This document shows positions 52,026 through 63,900 of a stretch of DNA of 64,000 nt, piece by piece (within the stretch, counting starts at the first letter, position 1; every line of letters starts with the position of its first letter). The notes beneath the pieces are model-generated. The model had not been told where the DNA came from and searched no databases. It saw only the letters and a program-made list of their open reading frames with translations. This DNA comes from Alligator mississippiensis. Taxonomy: Eukaryota; Chordata; Crocodylia; Alligatoridae. The DNA lies in the NCBI RefSeq assembly GCF_030867095.1, contig NC_081826.1, positions 251,204,251 through 251,268,250 of the forward strand. The letters run 5' to 3'. A program made the translations under genes and the position numbers.

Positions 52026-55000
52026 TTAAAGTTCCTTTCTTTTGAATAGGAATTTTAAGTCTCTTATTGGCTCCACCTTCCACTGTTCTCTGCCTCCAGT
52101 CCCGGAGTCTGCAGGGGTTCCTTCTTGTTCTGGTCCAGCCACTGGCTTTAGGCGGCTGGAATGTATCCAAGTCTTGATTCCTTTGAGCTTTGCTGCCGTC
52201 GGGGTCGTCAAAAGCACCCTATATGGGCCCTTCCATCTGGCTCAAAGTGGTTCCTCATTCCAGTCTTTCACAAGGGCGTAACTCCCAGGTAATAGTCGGT
52301 TTTCCGGGGCAGGAGACTGATCCTGTGACTGCAGCACATCCCGTACCTGCTGATGGATGGAAGACAAAACAGAAACCAAGGACCATACATATTCTCTAAT
52401 CATTCCCTCTCCTAAAACATGTAACTGTTGTTCAGTACCCATGGGCAGACTCAGAGGGTAAGGCTTACCATACATTATCTCAAACGGGCTTAATCCCAAT
52501 TTAGAATGTGGTGCGACCCTTACTCGTAACAGGGCCAAGGGTAGGGCCTCTGGCCATTTGAGTTGAGCTTCTTGGCAAATCTTTGCAAGGTGTCTTTTTA
52601 AGGTCTGATTCATATGTTCCACCTTTCCACTGGACTGGGGTCGCCAAGGGGTGTGTAAATGCCAGCTTATTCCCAGGAACTCAGAAACCTTCTGAGTAAT
52701 TTGTGCAATGAAATGTGGGCCATTGTCTGACCCTATTCCTTTTGGAAGTCCGAAGCGAGGTATGATTTCTCGGAGGAACGCCTTGACCACCTCTCGGGCT
52801 TGAGCAGTCCGACATGGGAAGCACTCAACCCAATTAGAGAAAGTGTCCACAAAGACAAGGAGATATCTCATCCCTTGTTGCCGGGGCAACTCGGTAAAAT
52901 CCACCTGCCATTCTTCTCCTGGCCCATTGCCTATTCTCTGATGTCCTGGAGTTTCTTTTCTCCCTTCTTTTTGGGTTATTTCTCTGGCAGACCTCACATG
53001 TTTCTGATACCTTCTTGGCAGCCTCTTTTAACCCCACTCCAGTTACATAGTGACTGATCCATCTTACCAGGGCCCTGGGTCCATAGTGGGTGCCATGATG
53101 AGCGCTCTTTACTACCTCATGAACCCAGGCAGCTGGGATGATAATGCGGCCATCCTTTGCTACTAGCCACCCGTGCTCCCCCTTCTTTGCTTGAAACTCT
53201 TTTATTGTTTGTCTTTTTCCCCATACTGTGGTGTCACAGGCTGGTATAGGTCTGGGAGGAGAGGTAACAGATTACTTACTTCAGGCAGCAAGTCTGTCTG
53301 AGGTCTTTTAGCTGCTGTCTTTGCCATAGCGTCAGCAAATCGATTACCTTTTGTGGAGGGGTCGTTCCCTTTCTGATGTGCCTTACAATGCATTACCGCT
53401 ACCTCCTTCAGTTCCCAGACTGCCTTGAGGAGAGCTTTTATTTGCTTGCTATGCTTGATGCTTGCTCCTTTAGCATCAAGTAGACCCCGCTCTTTCCACA
53501 GCGCTCCGTGAGCATGTAAAACAAGGAAAACATATTTAGAGTCAGTATAAATATTGACAGTTTTGTTGGCTGCCAATTGCAAAGCCCTAGTCATAGCAAT
53601 GAGTTCAGCCTTTTGAGCTGAAACAGATGGGTTTAAAGGTCCTGCTTCTATCACATTCTGTGTAGTCACGATAGTGTATCTGGATTTTCAAATTCCATTC
53701 TCCATACTCGAGCTGCCATCCGTGTAGAATTCCAGTTCAGCATTGTCAAGGGGTCGGTCTCTCAGGTTTGGTCTTGAGGAGTAAACAGCTTCCAATGTTT
53801 GCAGGCAATCATATACAAGATCTGGTGTGTCAGCCATAGGTGGCAACAGTGTTGCTGGATTTACAGTGCAAGAAATGGCCAATTTTATTTCAGGCTTATC
53901 TAGGAGGATGGCCTGATATCGAGCCATTCGTCCCGGGGTTAACCAGTTCCCTCCTTTCTGCTCCAGGACTGTAAGCACTGCATGAGGCACATATACAGTC
54001 ATTTCATGGCCTAGGGTTAACTTTTCAGCTTCTTGTATTAGCAGACAGGTGGCAGCAACAGCCCAGAGACAAGCAGGCCATCCGGATGACACAAGGTCTA
54101 ATTGCTTGGAAAAATATGCCACCAGTTGCTGCCAGCTACCTAATTTCTGTGTTAATACCTCCACGGCCACCCCGCTTTGGTCATGCACAAAAAGGGAAAA
54201 AGGCTTACTCATGTCCGGTAGTCCTAAGGCGGGTGCTTCAATAAGAGCCTGCTTTAACTGGCAGAATGCTTGCTCACACTCTTCAGTCCATTCGAGCACC
54301 TTTTCATCACCTTGTGTAGCTCCATACAGAGGTTTTGCAATAACCCCAAAATTTGGAACCCAAATCCTGCAAAAACCTACTGTACCTAAGAAGCCCCGTA
54401 GTTGCTTCTTTGTTTTTGGGGGTGCTAGCCGGCATATAGCTTCTTTTCTTTCAGGCAACAGGGCTCTCTGACCAGGCTGTAGTTCAAATCCCAAATATGT
54501 TACCTTCTGGGACATCGGTTGTATCTTACTTCTGGATACTCGGTATCCTTCTTGTCCCAGAAAATTAAGGAGGCAGATTGTTCCTTCCAGGCAACTTGCT
54601 TCAGTGGTGGCTGTTAAAAGCAAGTCATCCACATATTGCAGAAGGGCACAGAACAGTGGCAGTTTTAGCCTACGTAAATCCTTGCTTAACGCAGTGCCGA
54701 ATAGGGTTGGGCTGTTTTTAAACCCTTGGGGTAAGACAGTCCAGCAAAACTGAGTCTTAATGCTAGTATCTGGGTCTTCCCATTCAAATGCAAATATTTC
54801 CTGAGATTGCCTCTCTACCGGTATACAGAAGAAAGCATCTTTTAAATCAATAACCGTGAACCAGTTATGAGCTGGGTTCAAGGCAGACAGCAGGGTGTAT
54901 GGGTTGGGGACAACCGGGTGTATACCCACGACCACTTTATTTACAGCTCTCAGGTCTTGAACAAAACGATATTCGTCACTCTTAGGCTTTTTCACGGGCA

Positions 55001-55631
55001 AGATGGGTGTATTAAAAGCTGATGTGCATTCACGGAGAAGGCCATACTCCAGGAACCGTTCAACTAACGGCTTCAGTCCTTTCCTGGCTTCCATCCACAT
55101 TGGATATTGTTTCATGCATGGAGGCTGGGCCCCTGGAAAAAGTTGAATCTTTACAGGGTCAGCATTTTTAGCCTTCCTGGATCGGTGACCTGCCCATACC
55201 CATGGAACAACAGCATCGAGCAGGGTTTGAGGAATATCCGGTGTACTTTCCTCTCGGAGAAGGCCGAGAAAGCAAGCCTGCAAATGCCACCCCTTTTCAG
55301 GAGGCACCGTTAGGAACATTTGCCCATCCTGAAATGACAACATAGTTTGCAGTTTACAGAGGAGGTCTCTCCCTAAAAGGGGAATGGGGCAGTCTGGCAT
55401 ATACAAGAATTGATGGGTGACTTCGGCCTGCCCAAGATTACAGGTCATTGGCTGTAGGAAGGGCCGTGTTACTGCCTTCCCTGTGACCCCTACCACCAGC
55501 ACAGTCTTTTTACTTAAAAGTTTCAGTTTTTGAGTTAAGACAGAATGGGTAGCACCTGTATCGACGAGAAATTCTACCAGTTCATCTCTGTCCCCTAGTT
55601 GCATTTTAACCAGAGGCTCGTCAGGGGACAC
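52026..55631 (-). pseudogene. pol: pol pseudogene (protease, RT, RNase H, integrase)
   Basis: The protease has DTGA (about 55551-55562). The reverse transcriptase has LPQGFKNSPT and YVDD (54624-54635). RNase H has FYTDGSSS followed by an in-frame TGA at 53688-53690, after which the same frame continues to 53202. The integrase zinc-binding region (about 53030-53200) is in another frame. The catalytic core is open at 52242-52997 with WQVDFTEL, GSDNGPHF and the Glu of SGKVEHMN, so all three DD35E residues remain. A TGA at 52242-52244 precedes the GPY-type C-terminus (about 52100-52230). The multiple lesions make it inactive. The family is gammaretrovirus-like. Confidence 0.93.
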
Positions 55632-55707
55632 CGGGATCTGGGTTATCTTTCCCTCCCGGGCCTCTGGTCCCCTTCAATCTGAATCCCTTCCAAAAGCAAA
55701 CAGTCCA

Positions 55708-57331
55708 CTACTCTCCTCTTTTCTTTTCACCTTCACCTACTTTCCGATTGGGGCATTCCCGCTCCCAGTGTCCCTTTTGTTTGCAATAGGCACACTGATC
55801 TTTCTCTAATGGACCCTGCCTCTGAGACTGTCTCCGGGATCCCTCATTTCTGGGTTTTCCCGTGATTGCAGCTGCCACTAGGGCTGCCTGCATTTTCCTC
55901 TTTCTCTCCTCTTTCTTGTCCTGTTTCTTTTCCTGAACACTTTCTCGGTTAGTAAATACTTGGTAAGCAATGTCTACTAGTTGGGAAATAGGCATACCTG
56001 TTGCTCCGTCTGTCTTCTGCAATTTCTTCCTAATGTCCGGTGCACTCTGACCTATGGAGATCATATTTACCATGCGAGCGTTCGATGCATCCTCCGGGTC
56101 CTCGCGGGTGTATTGTCTGAAAGTAGTATAGATTCTTTCCAAGAAGGCACTCGGGGTCTCATTCATCTCCTGTCGAACCTCATACACCTTACTGAGATTC
56201 TGAGGTTTTTTCACAGCACCTCTCAATCCTTGGAGGATATATTCTCGATAGGCGCGGATGGAGGTCATATCTTGGTCCGGGTTCCAATCTGGCTCCTGGG
56301 TGGGGACATGATTGTCCTTATTTCCTTGCAGGCACCCTGCAGTAATTTCCTTTTCCACGTACTCACGGGCTTTGTTTACTACCATCCTCCTTTCCTCTGG
56401 TGTCCACAGGACATCTAAAAGAGACTGAACATCTGCCCAGGTTGGGTTATGGGTTTTGAAAATTGTTTCAAACAGGTTTTGTACCTTTTCAGGGTTCTCT
56501 CTCAAGCTGGGGGTATTGTTCCGCCAGTTATACAAATCTGAAGTAGTGAAAGGAACGTGCACAAAGGTTTGACGGTAGGTTGGCTCACCATCATCTTCGA
56601 GGGGCCCGGGTACCACTTGTTCTCTTAGGGGAAATACCCCATTTCCCTTCCCACGGCCAGGATCAGATTCCCTGTGATGTTTTCCCTTAACCCCAGAGTC
56701 TGCTCCTAACTGTACTCTCCACCCACCTCCCGGGGTTATATCAGGAGAAGTCGGGGGTTCTGGAGATTGCCAAGCACCTGACGGCCATGGTCGGTGCTGT
56801 TCCAGATCCCTGGGTCGGGGAGTGTTCTCAACCTCCGCCTTGGGGGGGGGAGGAAGGAAGAACAGCAGATGCCAACGAGGAATCAGACGAATGAGGAGGA
56901 GGAGGGGGAAGAGGAGGAGGATAAGGTAAAGGTGGCAAAGGGAGGGGAGCCTCCGGCTCCAGACATTCCAGGACAGGATTTGCAGTTGGTCGAGCCACTG
57001 CCATCTCACAGATCCCAACCCCCTCCCCCAATCCACATTCCTCCAAAACCTTTTTATCCCTACAGAGAGACATAAACGCTTGTGCATACATCAATTCCTC
57101 CCATTTACCATTCTGCCGGCAGAACAAAATCAATTGTAAGATGGTATTATAATTAACACTTCCCTCCGGAGGCCAATGTTCTTGATCATCTAGCTTATAG
57201 CGTGGCCACACAGTTTCACAGAAGAATTTAGCTTTCTTCTTAGTCATAGGATCCCCACCGAACTCTGCCCACTGTCCCAATACACAAGAGAGGGGGGTAC
57301 ATTTCCTAACCTTATTGTTAATGGTACCCAT
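55708..57331 (-). pseudogene. gag: gag pseudogene
   Basis: Gag is the structural polyprotein of the particle. The matrix region starts with ATG at 57331 and a Gly second residue (a myristoylation-type start) and is open to 56828. The capsid and nucleocapsid are open in another frame down to 55708, so the gene is broken, most simply at a nine-base G/C run at 56842-56850. A Pro-rich stretch follows the matrix part. The capsid includes the gammaretroviral-type stretch SDLYNWRNNTPS. One CCHC zinc knuckle (CAYCKQKGHWERECPNR) lies near 55745-55800. The frame closes with TAG at 55708-55710. Confidence 0.9.
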
Positions 57332-57360
57332 CTCAGGGCTGCCTTCCCGGTCCTTACCGT

Positions 57361-57376
57361 CCGACTTACCTGGGAT
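57361..57376 (-). promoter_or_regulatory. Retroviral 5' splice donor in the leader
   Basis: The minus-strand sequence CCAG|GTAAGTCGG is a near-perfect donor, about 40 nt before the gag start. This is the usual place for the donor used to make spliced env RNA. Confidence 0.6.
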
Positions 57377-57700
57377 CCAGGGATCTGTTCCTAGTCCTCG
57401 TCCTCACAGGGGAAAAATCACTGGTCTTGGACTCGGGCCAGACAGAATACTTACAGAGATAATCCCAGGCAGGTGTACTGACGGTAGGCCTTATGCCCTT
57501 TCTACCCTCTCACCCAAGTGCCTGTTACTGGTACTTTCACTCTATGGCATTGCACTGTTAGGCTACTGCCGCCTCAGCGATCTAGCTCCCCCTGAAGCAA
57601 AAGTCTCACCGGGAAGAGATCCCGGGGCGCGCCTGACATTCGCTCCAGAGGAGTGGTTCTCTGGTCATCAGGTAGTCCGGGCAAAGCCTTATCTAAGGCA

Positions 57701-57718
57701 GTCCCATCTGGGTCGCCA
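57701..57718 (-). promoter_or_regulatory. Primer-binding site
   Basis: TGGCGACCCAGATGGGAC on the minus strand, four bases after the LTR end. It starts with the obligatory TGG, complementary to the tRNA CCA end. The pattern TGGCGAC...GATGGGA is closest to what I recall of a serine tRNA 3' end, with mismatches. The tRNA assignment is tentative. Confidence 0.75.
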
Positions 57719-57722
57719 AAAC

Positions 57723-58177
57723 TGTTGTGCCCCAGCTCAAGTCTGGGATCGTGCCCGGTATGCAAAGGCCAATAAAGATACCAGGGGTGAAAGTACAAAG
57801 AAGGTTTATTGCTAGCAATAAAAGGTGCGAGCGGAATAATTTCACGTAACAAGCACACCAGATTACTATTTCTAAGCATCTTTTATACAGGAGTTTTTGA
57901 ACCTTCATAAGCATGCTTGTTTGCTGATTGGTTATAAGTGAGCGACGCAAGAAGTTCTTTACTGAGCATGTCTCTATACCTGTGTTTTAGCCATGTATCT
58001 CATTTACATACATGTGTGTTTCATTAGCATACTTCTTCCCCATCTAGGGGCGTGATTTTTAGTATTTTAATGAGCCCTTTAACCCATGAGTACCCTGCTT
58101 CTGCTTTTGTTTTCAAGCCCCCTTTATCTAGGACTGTCTCCTCCTTATCATTGCAGATGGGCATTCATCACATAACA
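57723..58177 (-). repeat. 5' LTR of the retrovirus
   Basis: 455 bp with inverted termini TGTTATGTG / CACAACA read on the minus strand. A TATAAAAG box lies at 57880-57887 and an AATAAA polyadenylation signal at 57805-57810 on the minus strand, which places U3, R and U5 in the expected order. Confidence 0.85.
57880..57887 (-). promoter_or_regulatory. LTR TATA box
   Basis: TATAAAAG on the minus strand inside the LTR, about 70 nt before the AATAAA signal. Confidence 0.7.
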
Positions 58178-58840
58178 TTCTCTTCTGCTTAGTCTTTGAG
58201 TAGTGGTTTCTAGGTCACTCCTTACATGATGTGTGGAGTCATGCTTTTTATCTCCAGGTTGCAGAGCTGAGTGGAGGGTGTTTGGTTTTTTCCCCATACT
58301 TATGAGCTTTGCTGATTGCCACATGGGGCTGGGTAGGATTTTTTTCCCTGCCTGTTGCTATGGGTGTCAGAGTTTGTTGGGTTTTTTTGCCTTCCTTGGA
58401 AGCATTGGGTGATGACTGCAGCCAAGGCTAGGGATTTTGACTGGGGTATGCCAGTGCTCCTGCTGGGATTAAAACATAAAGGTTTCTATGTTAGAGGGTC
58501 TTGTCCCTCTGCTCAGGGTCAGACTGCTCACCACATTTGGGAACAGGAAGGAATTTTAAACTGTGGTCAGACTGTGGTTATTCTTGCTTTCCTCTGTAGT
58601 GGGGGCATGGCCCTCTTTTTTGTATCTCTCAAGTGCATTCTAACAACACTTGCAGCAGATAGAGTTCCCTTGGTGTTTTTTGGGCAGTGTGCCTTGAAAT
58701 TGTGTAACAGGGTTGATTCTGTAGTTTTAGGAGTAGGTTAGACAAGCACTTGTGTAGATACTGATATTCCTGGCTTGAGCAGGGAGTTGGACTAGATGAC
58801 CTCTTGAGGTCCTTCCAGCCCTACTTTTCTATGATTCCAT
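58178..58840 (+). mobile_element. Reptile interspersed repeat with CR1-type 3' end
   Basis: It contains 'cctgcctgttgctatgggtg', a stretch of the 'ggaacaggaaggaatttt' type (about 58540-58557) and ends 'actagatgacctcttgaggt' ... 'atgattccatg', a common CR1 3' terminus on +. The left limit next to the LTR is uncertain. Confidence 0.6.
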
Positions 58841-58849
58841 GTGAGTATA

Positions 58850-59300
58850 TAATCCATCAGGCAAGATATGTCCAGATACAGGGATATTAGAAAGTGATGC
58901 TTTTGGGTAAGGAACTAGCGAGACCTTGTGGAATACTCTATACATTTGTGGTTGCCCCTGTTCAAGAGGAATGAAATCTGGAATGATCAGGGAAATTAAT
59001 TTCCTATCTTCTGACAGGAGGCTGGAAGAGTTGGGCTTGTTTAGGATATCAAAATGAAGCCTAAGAGGGGACATTATCTTTCTTTCAAGTTGGACAGTAA
59101 GAGTTCAACGTTACGGAAGGAAAAGAGCCTTTTAAGCTCACGGCCAATTTTGATCACCAAAAATTTAGGCTGTAACTTTGAAGAAGGTTTCTAACCATCA
59201 AAGGAGTGAGGATTTGAACCTTTTGTAAAGTGAAGGCAAGAAACCAAATTTGTGTTTTAAATGAGGCTTGATAGGTTTATAAAAGGGATTTATAACATAA
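58850..59300 (+). mobile_element. Old CR1 LINE fragment
   Basis: Coding trace RRLEELGLF (about 59020-59046) followed by SLRGDII, the C-terminal part of CR1 ORF2 on +, with stops. Confidence 0.6.
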
Positions 59301-59379
59301 TTAGCTGTAGTAGCAGGGACGTGAGCCCAGTAACTAAAAAGGTCTTAGAATCATAGGGTGCTTGAACACTCGACGGAGG

Positions 59380-59448
59380 TTTAGTTCTCCCTAAATTGAA
59401 ACGGAGGGTTTAAAAATCCACTGTTTCAATTTAGAGAGAACTAAACCC
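59380..59448. repeat. Near-perfect hairpin, 25-bp arms
   Basis: The arms at 59380-59404 and 59424-59448 (starting GGTTTAGTTCTC and ending GAACTAAACC) are reverse complements with one mismatch, separated by about 19 bases. Confidence 0.85.
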
Positions 59449-60063
59449 CTGTTGTGAGTACAAGGGTGAGAGACCCGATCCTCGGGGGTGTGCAACCTGG
59501 CAGCAGCTCGTGCAGGAAGGCTTGACTGGGGTGGGGAAACGGCAAGGACTTTGATCTCTCTCTCTTTTTTTTCCACCTGCCTGCCTGAGCTGTGTGGGGC
59601 CTGGTGCTTCCCTCTGCAGCGGTGGTGCCCCCTGGGACCACCCAGGCCAGGTGTCAGCGGGCGGGTGCTGCCTGGGGCACACCACCACCACGAAGGGAAG
59701 CACCGGGGTCCCCTGAAGCTCAGAGACCACTCAGCCCACCTGCAGCTTGCCCTCCCTGCCATGGGAGAGGCAGGTAAGCTCCAGCACCCTGTGCACTGTC
59801 CCCACCACATTTCCGCTGCCTGGGACTACCCGGGAATGGTCGGCTTGCCCCTGGGGCAGAGTGGCAAAGTAGCAGGAAGGTGGCTGGGTGTGCTGGCGGT
59901 GGGAGAAGGTGATGGGGTGGTGCACCGGCTGCTGAAACGTCGCCAAGTCTGAGATTCCTTGAGCACATTGGCTTTCAGCACCCAGTTAACCACTGCACTT
60001 TAAGTAGCAAACTAAAATATCTCAGGTGGATTTTACCTTGCTATGTTACAATGTAATTTAAAG

Positions 60064-60150
60064 TGGAATACTCTGCTGAGCATGTAAATAGCAATGCTAT
60101 TGAAGCGGAATACACTGCAGAGCATGTAAATAGCAATTCCATTAAAGCGA
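60064..60150. repeat. Two-copy tandem repeat, about 43 bp
   Basis: Both units contain GAGCATGTAAATAGCAAT and start GGAATAC. They differ at a few positions. Confidence 0.75.
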
Positions 60151-60214
60151 TACAAACAAGTAATTAAGCCATTTTAAAGGGCAATTTTGTTGTGTTTACA
60201 AAGGCCCACATAAT

Positions 60215-60955
60215 CATAGAAAATTAGGGTTGGGAGGGTCCTCAGGAAGTCTTCTAGTCCAACCCCCTGCTCAAAGCAAGACCATACCCAACTAGATCAT
60301 CCCAGCCAAGGCTTTGTCTAGCCAGGTCTTTAAAAACTTCTAAGGATGGAGATTCCACTACCTCTCTGGGTAATCTGTTCCAGTGTTTTACTACCCTCCT
60401 AGTGAGATAACGTGTCCTAATATCTAATCTAAACTTCTCTTGCTGAAACTTAAGACTGTTGTTCCTTGTTCTATCATCTGCCAATACTGTGAACAGTCTA
60501 GCTGCATCCTCTTTTGAACCCTGTTTCAAGTAGTTGGAGGCTGCTATTAAATCCCCCCTCACTTTTCTCTAGACTAAATAAGCCTGGTTCCCTCAGCATC
60601 TCCCCAGAAGCCATGTGCCCCAATTGCCTCACCATTTTTGTTGCCCTCCACTGGACACTCTCCAATTTGTCCACATCCTTTCTGTAGTGGGGGGCCCAAA
60701 ACTGAACACAGTACTCCAGATGTGGCCCACCAGTGCTGAACAGAGGGGAGTAATTACTTCCCTTGCCCTGCTGACAACACTTCTACGCAGGCAGCCCAGT
60801 ATGCTGTTAGCCTTCTTAGAAATGAGAGGACACTGACTCATATTCAGGTTATTGTGCACTGTAACCCCCAGGTCCTTTTCTGCAGAGCTGCTGTGCAGCC
60901 AGTCAGCCCCGAGCCTGTACTGGTGCATGGGATTGCTCCATCTTAAGTGAAGGAC
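60215..60955 (-). mobile_element. CR1 LINE 3' fragment
   Basis: The minus strand decodes to the ORF2 C-terminus (KANSILGCLRRSVVSRAREV, then HWNRLPREVVESPSLEVFK) and ends near 60215. It is distinct in sequence from the CR1 that follows it, so it is a different subfamily. Confidence 0.88.
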
Positions 60956-60957
60956 TT

Positions 60958-63900
60958 TTCATGGATTTCATAGATATTAGGGTTGGAAGGGACCTATTAG
61001 ATCATTGAGTCCAACCCCTGCCTTGGGCTGGAAAGAGTGCTGGGGTCAGATAACCCCAGCCAGGTGTTTGTCCAATCTCTTCTTAAATACCTCCAAGGAA
61101 GGGGATAGCACCACCTCCCTTGGAAGCGTATTCCACACTTTGGCAGCCCTCACTGTAAATAATTTTTTGCTGATGTCCAATCTAAATTTGCTCTCCTTCA
61201 GGTTGTGGCCATTGTTTCTAGTTACCCCAATGGGTGCCCTGGTAAACATTGTATCCCCTATTTTCTGCTGTCCCCCCGATGAGTTTGCAGATGGCCGCAA
61301 GATCACCTCTCAGCCTTCTCTTGCAGAGGCTGAAGAGATTCAGGTCCCTCAGTCAGTCCTCATAGGGTTTTTCCTGTAGGCCTTTAACCAGACGGGTGGC
61401 CCTCCTTTGAACCCTTTCCAGGTTATCTACATCCCTCTTGAAGTGCGGCGCCCAAAACTGGACACTGTACTCCAGCTGTGGCCAGACCAATGCCGCATAG
61501 AGGGGAAGTATCACCTTCATTAACCTGTTTGTGATGCACCTACTTATGCAAGAAAGAGTGCGATTAGCTTTACTTATTACTTCATCACATTGGTGACTCA
61601 TGTTCATTTTGGCGTCAACTCCGACTCTGAGATTCCTTTCCACAGTTATGCTACTTAGAATGCTACCTCCCGGGCTACAGGTATGTTGATGATTCTTCCT
61701 TCCCAGGTGCAACACATGACACTTACCTTTGTTAAACTGCATCCTATTCTGTTCTGCCCAATTCCCCAGCCTGTCCAAATCTGTCTGGATTCGCTCCTTG
61801 CCCTCTGGTTTGTTTACCTCGCCCCATAGCTTGGTGTCGTCTGCAAACCTCGACAGAGTGCTTTCTACTCCCTCATCCAAGTCACTAATGAAGATATTGA
61901 ACAGTACCAGTCCCAGGACAGAGTGTTGGGGGACTCCACTGCCTACATTTCTCCAAGTAGAAACCAACCCATCCACCACCACTCTCTGGGTGCATCCCAT
62001 AAACCAATTTTCCACTCACTGGACTGTGTAATAATCTACATTGCAGCTGTTTAGTTTATTATAAGAATTGGGTGCGACACTGTGTCAAAGGCAGATAAGG
62101 TTCCTTGGGTGAATTTGATATCTTTTATTAGACCAACCCAAATAGTTGGAGAATAGTTATTAAGCAAGCTTTTGGGTTCAAAAACCCTTCATCAGGCTAA
62201 GTTTCAGCAGTTAGTGTGTGCTCTTCCTGGATGGAATGACAAGTAAAGAAGCCAGGGGCTGGGCTGGGCTGGGGAGTCAGTTGCCAGGCAGATTATAATG
62301 TATCAAAAATCCAATGTCTATGTTTAGTCCATGATCTCTAGTACCCAGGAGGTTGATGAAATGGAGCTCATAGGCTCATCTCTGGGAAGTGTTGTGTAAG
62401 TTTCCCTTGAGGATCAGGACTGAGAGATTGGAGAGAGAGTGGCCCTCCTGTGAGAAATGTGCCCCCACCGGTAATTGGGTATTTCTGTCTTTGATAGATT
62501 TCCGGTGTGCGTTCATTCTGGTGCGCAGTTGTTGTTTGGTCTCTCCTGCGTATTTTCCATCAGGGCATTTGGTGCATTGGATGAGGTATATTACATTTCT
62601 GGGGGTGCAGCTGTAAGATCCTGGGATGCTGATGGCTTGGTTGTGGGGTGTAGTAATTGTGGGGGTGGTGGAGATGTGTTGGCAGGTTTTGCATTTCTTG
62701 TCATGGCACAGTCTGGATCCTTTTGGTGTGTTCTGGGCTTGAGGAAGTTTGCTTCTGGTGATGAGGTTGGCGAGGTTCGGTGCTTGTTTGAAGGCTAGGA
62801 TGGGTGGCTCTGGGAAGACACTGTGTCAAAGACCTTTTTAAAATCTAAGTAACTAACATCTACTTTTATTCCTTCATCCAAGCATTTTGTGACCCAGTTG
62901 TAAAAAAATACCACGTAATTCGGGCAGCATCTGCTATGAACCTATGCTGTTGAGTGCCATGAGTGCTCAAACAGTTGCACCAGTGGTTCTGCTATGACTC
63001 CAGCTAATTCCCTGAGTACCCTAAGATGAAGATCATCAGGGCCTGTTGACTTAAATACATGCAACGCCTCCAAGTGCCCCTTTACTAGGTCAGTGCTAAC
63101 AGTTGGTGGGTTGGTATCTATCTTGCGCTTACCTAAAGCCCCATTGAAATGCATGGTTGTATCCATTTCCAGGAACACAGATGCAAAGAAATCATTTAGG
63201 AGCTCCACTTCAGCCATATTATCTGTTACCAGTTGCCCTAATCCATCTTGAAGGGGCCCTATGTTACCCTGTGCTTTCTTTTTGCTTCCTATGTATTTAA
63301 AGAATGACTTTTTGTCATTCATATCCTTAACTTTTGCTGCCAGCCTAAGCTCCATTTCTGCTTTGGCCCTCCTCACTGCTTCCCTGCAAACTCGAGCCAG
63401 GTATACTTCTCCTTGGTGTCTGCCCCCTGCCTCCACAGCCTGTTGGCCTCTCTTCTCCTCCAGGCTCTCCTGGATTTCCCTGCTCAAGCAAGAGGGTTTC
63501 TTTGCTCTTTTGCCCCACTTTATGTGTACTGGGATGGCCCCTTTTTGTGCCTACAGGATCAATCCCTTGAGAAACGCCCATCTTTCCTAGGCTCCCATCT
63601 CTCCGATGCTTTTGCCTTGCAGTCCCTCCCTAACTAATCGCCTGAACTTGTTGAAGTTGGCCTTCCTGAAGTCTAGCGCTTCAGACCTAGTAATTATCTT
63701 TCCCACCTTTTGCCGGATAGTGAACTCTATCAATAGGTGGTCACTATACCCTTGGTTACCATGTACCTGCAGATCCCCCACCAAGTCATCCCCTGTGGCC
63801 AGCACCAAGTCTATTAAGGCATTTCCCCTAGTGGGAAAATTTACCTTCTGTGGTAGGTGAAGGTCCTGTAAGCAGGTTAGAAATTTATGTGAATGGGCAG

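Larger units (their letters stand above)
50903..58177 (-). mobile_element. Endogenous retrovirus, antisense to NAIP, 3' end missing
   Basis: In minus orientation the order is 5' LTR (57723-58177), primer-binding site (57701-57718), leader with splice donor, gag, pol and env, ending at about 50903 against CR1 sequence. There is no 3' LTR and therefore no target duplication to check. Gag and pol motifs (single CCHC knuckle, YVDD reverse transcriptase, DD35E integrase with a GPY end) are gammaretrovirus-like, while the Env transmembrane part is alpharetrovirus-like. Gag and pol carry stops and frameshifts, so the provirus is defective. It lies downstream of NAIP exon 49707-49826, probably in an intron. 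Confidence 0.95.
59356..60208. mobile_element. Probable non-autonomous DNA transposon
   Basis: The ends GGGTGCTTGAACAC and GTGTTTACAAAGGCCC are imperfectly inverted. Inside are a hairpin (59380-59448), a GC-rich core and a two-copy 43-bp tandem repeat (about 60064-60150). The target duplication is unclear. Confidence 0.5.

Noticed and set aside
62389-62798. Plus-strand frames over 62.4-62.8 kb
   Set aside because: They are shadows of the minus-strand GIY-YIG coding sequence of the Penelope-like element.
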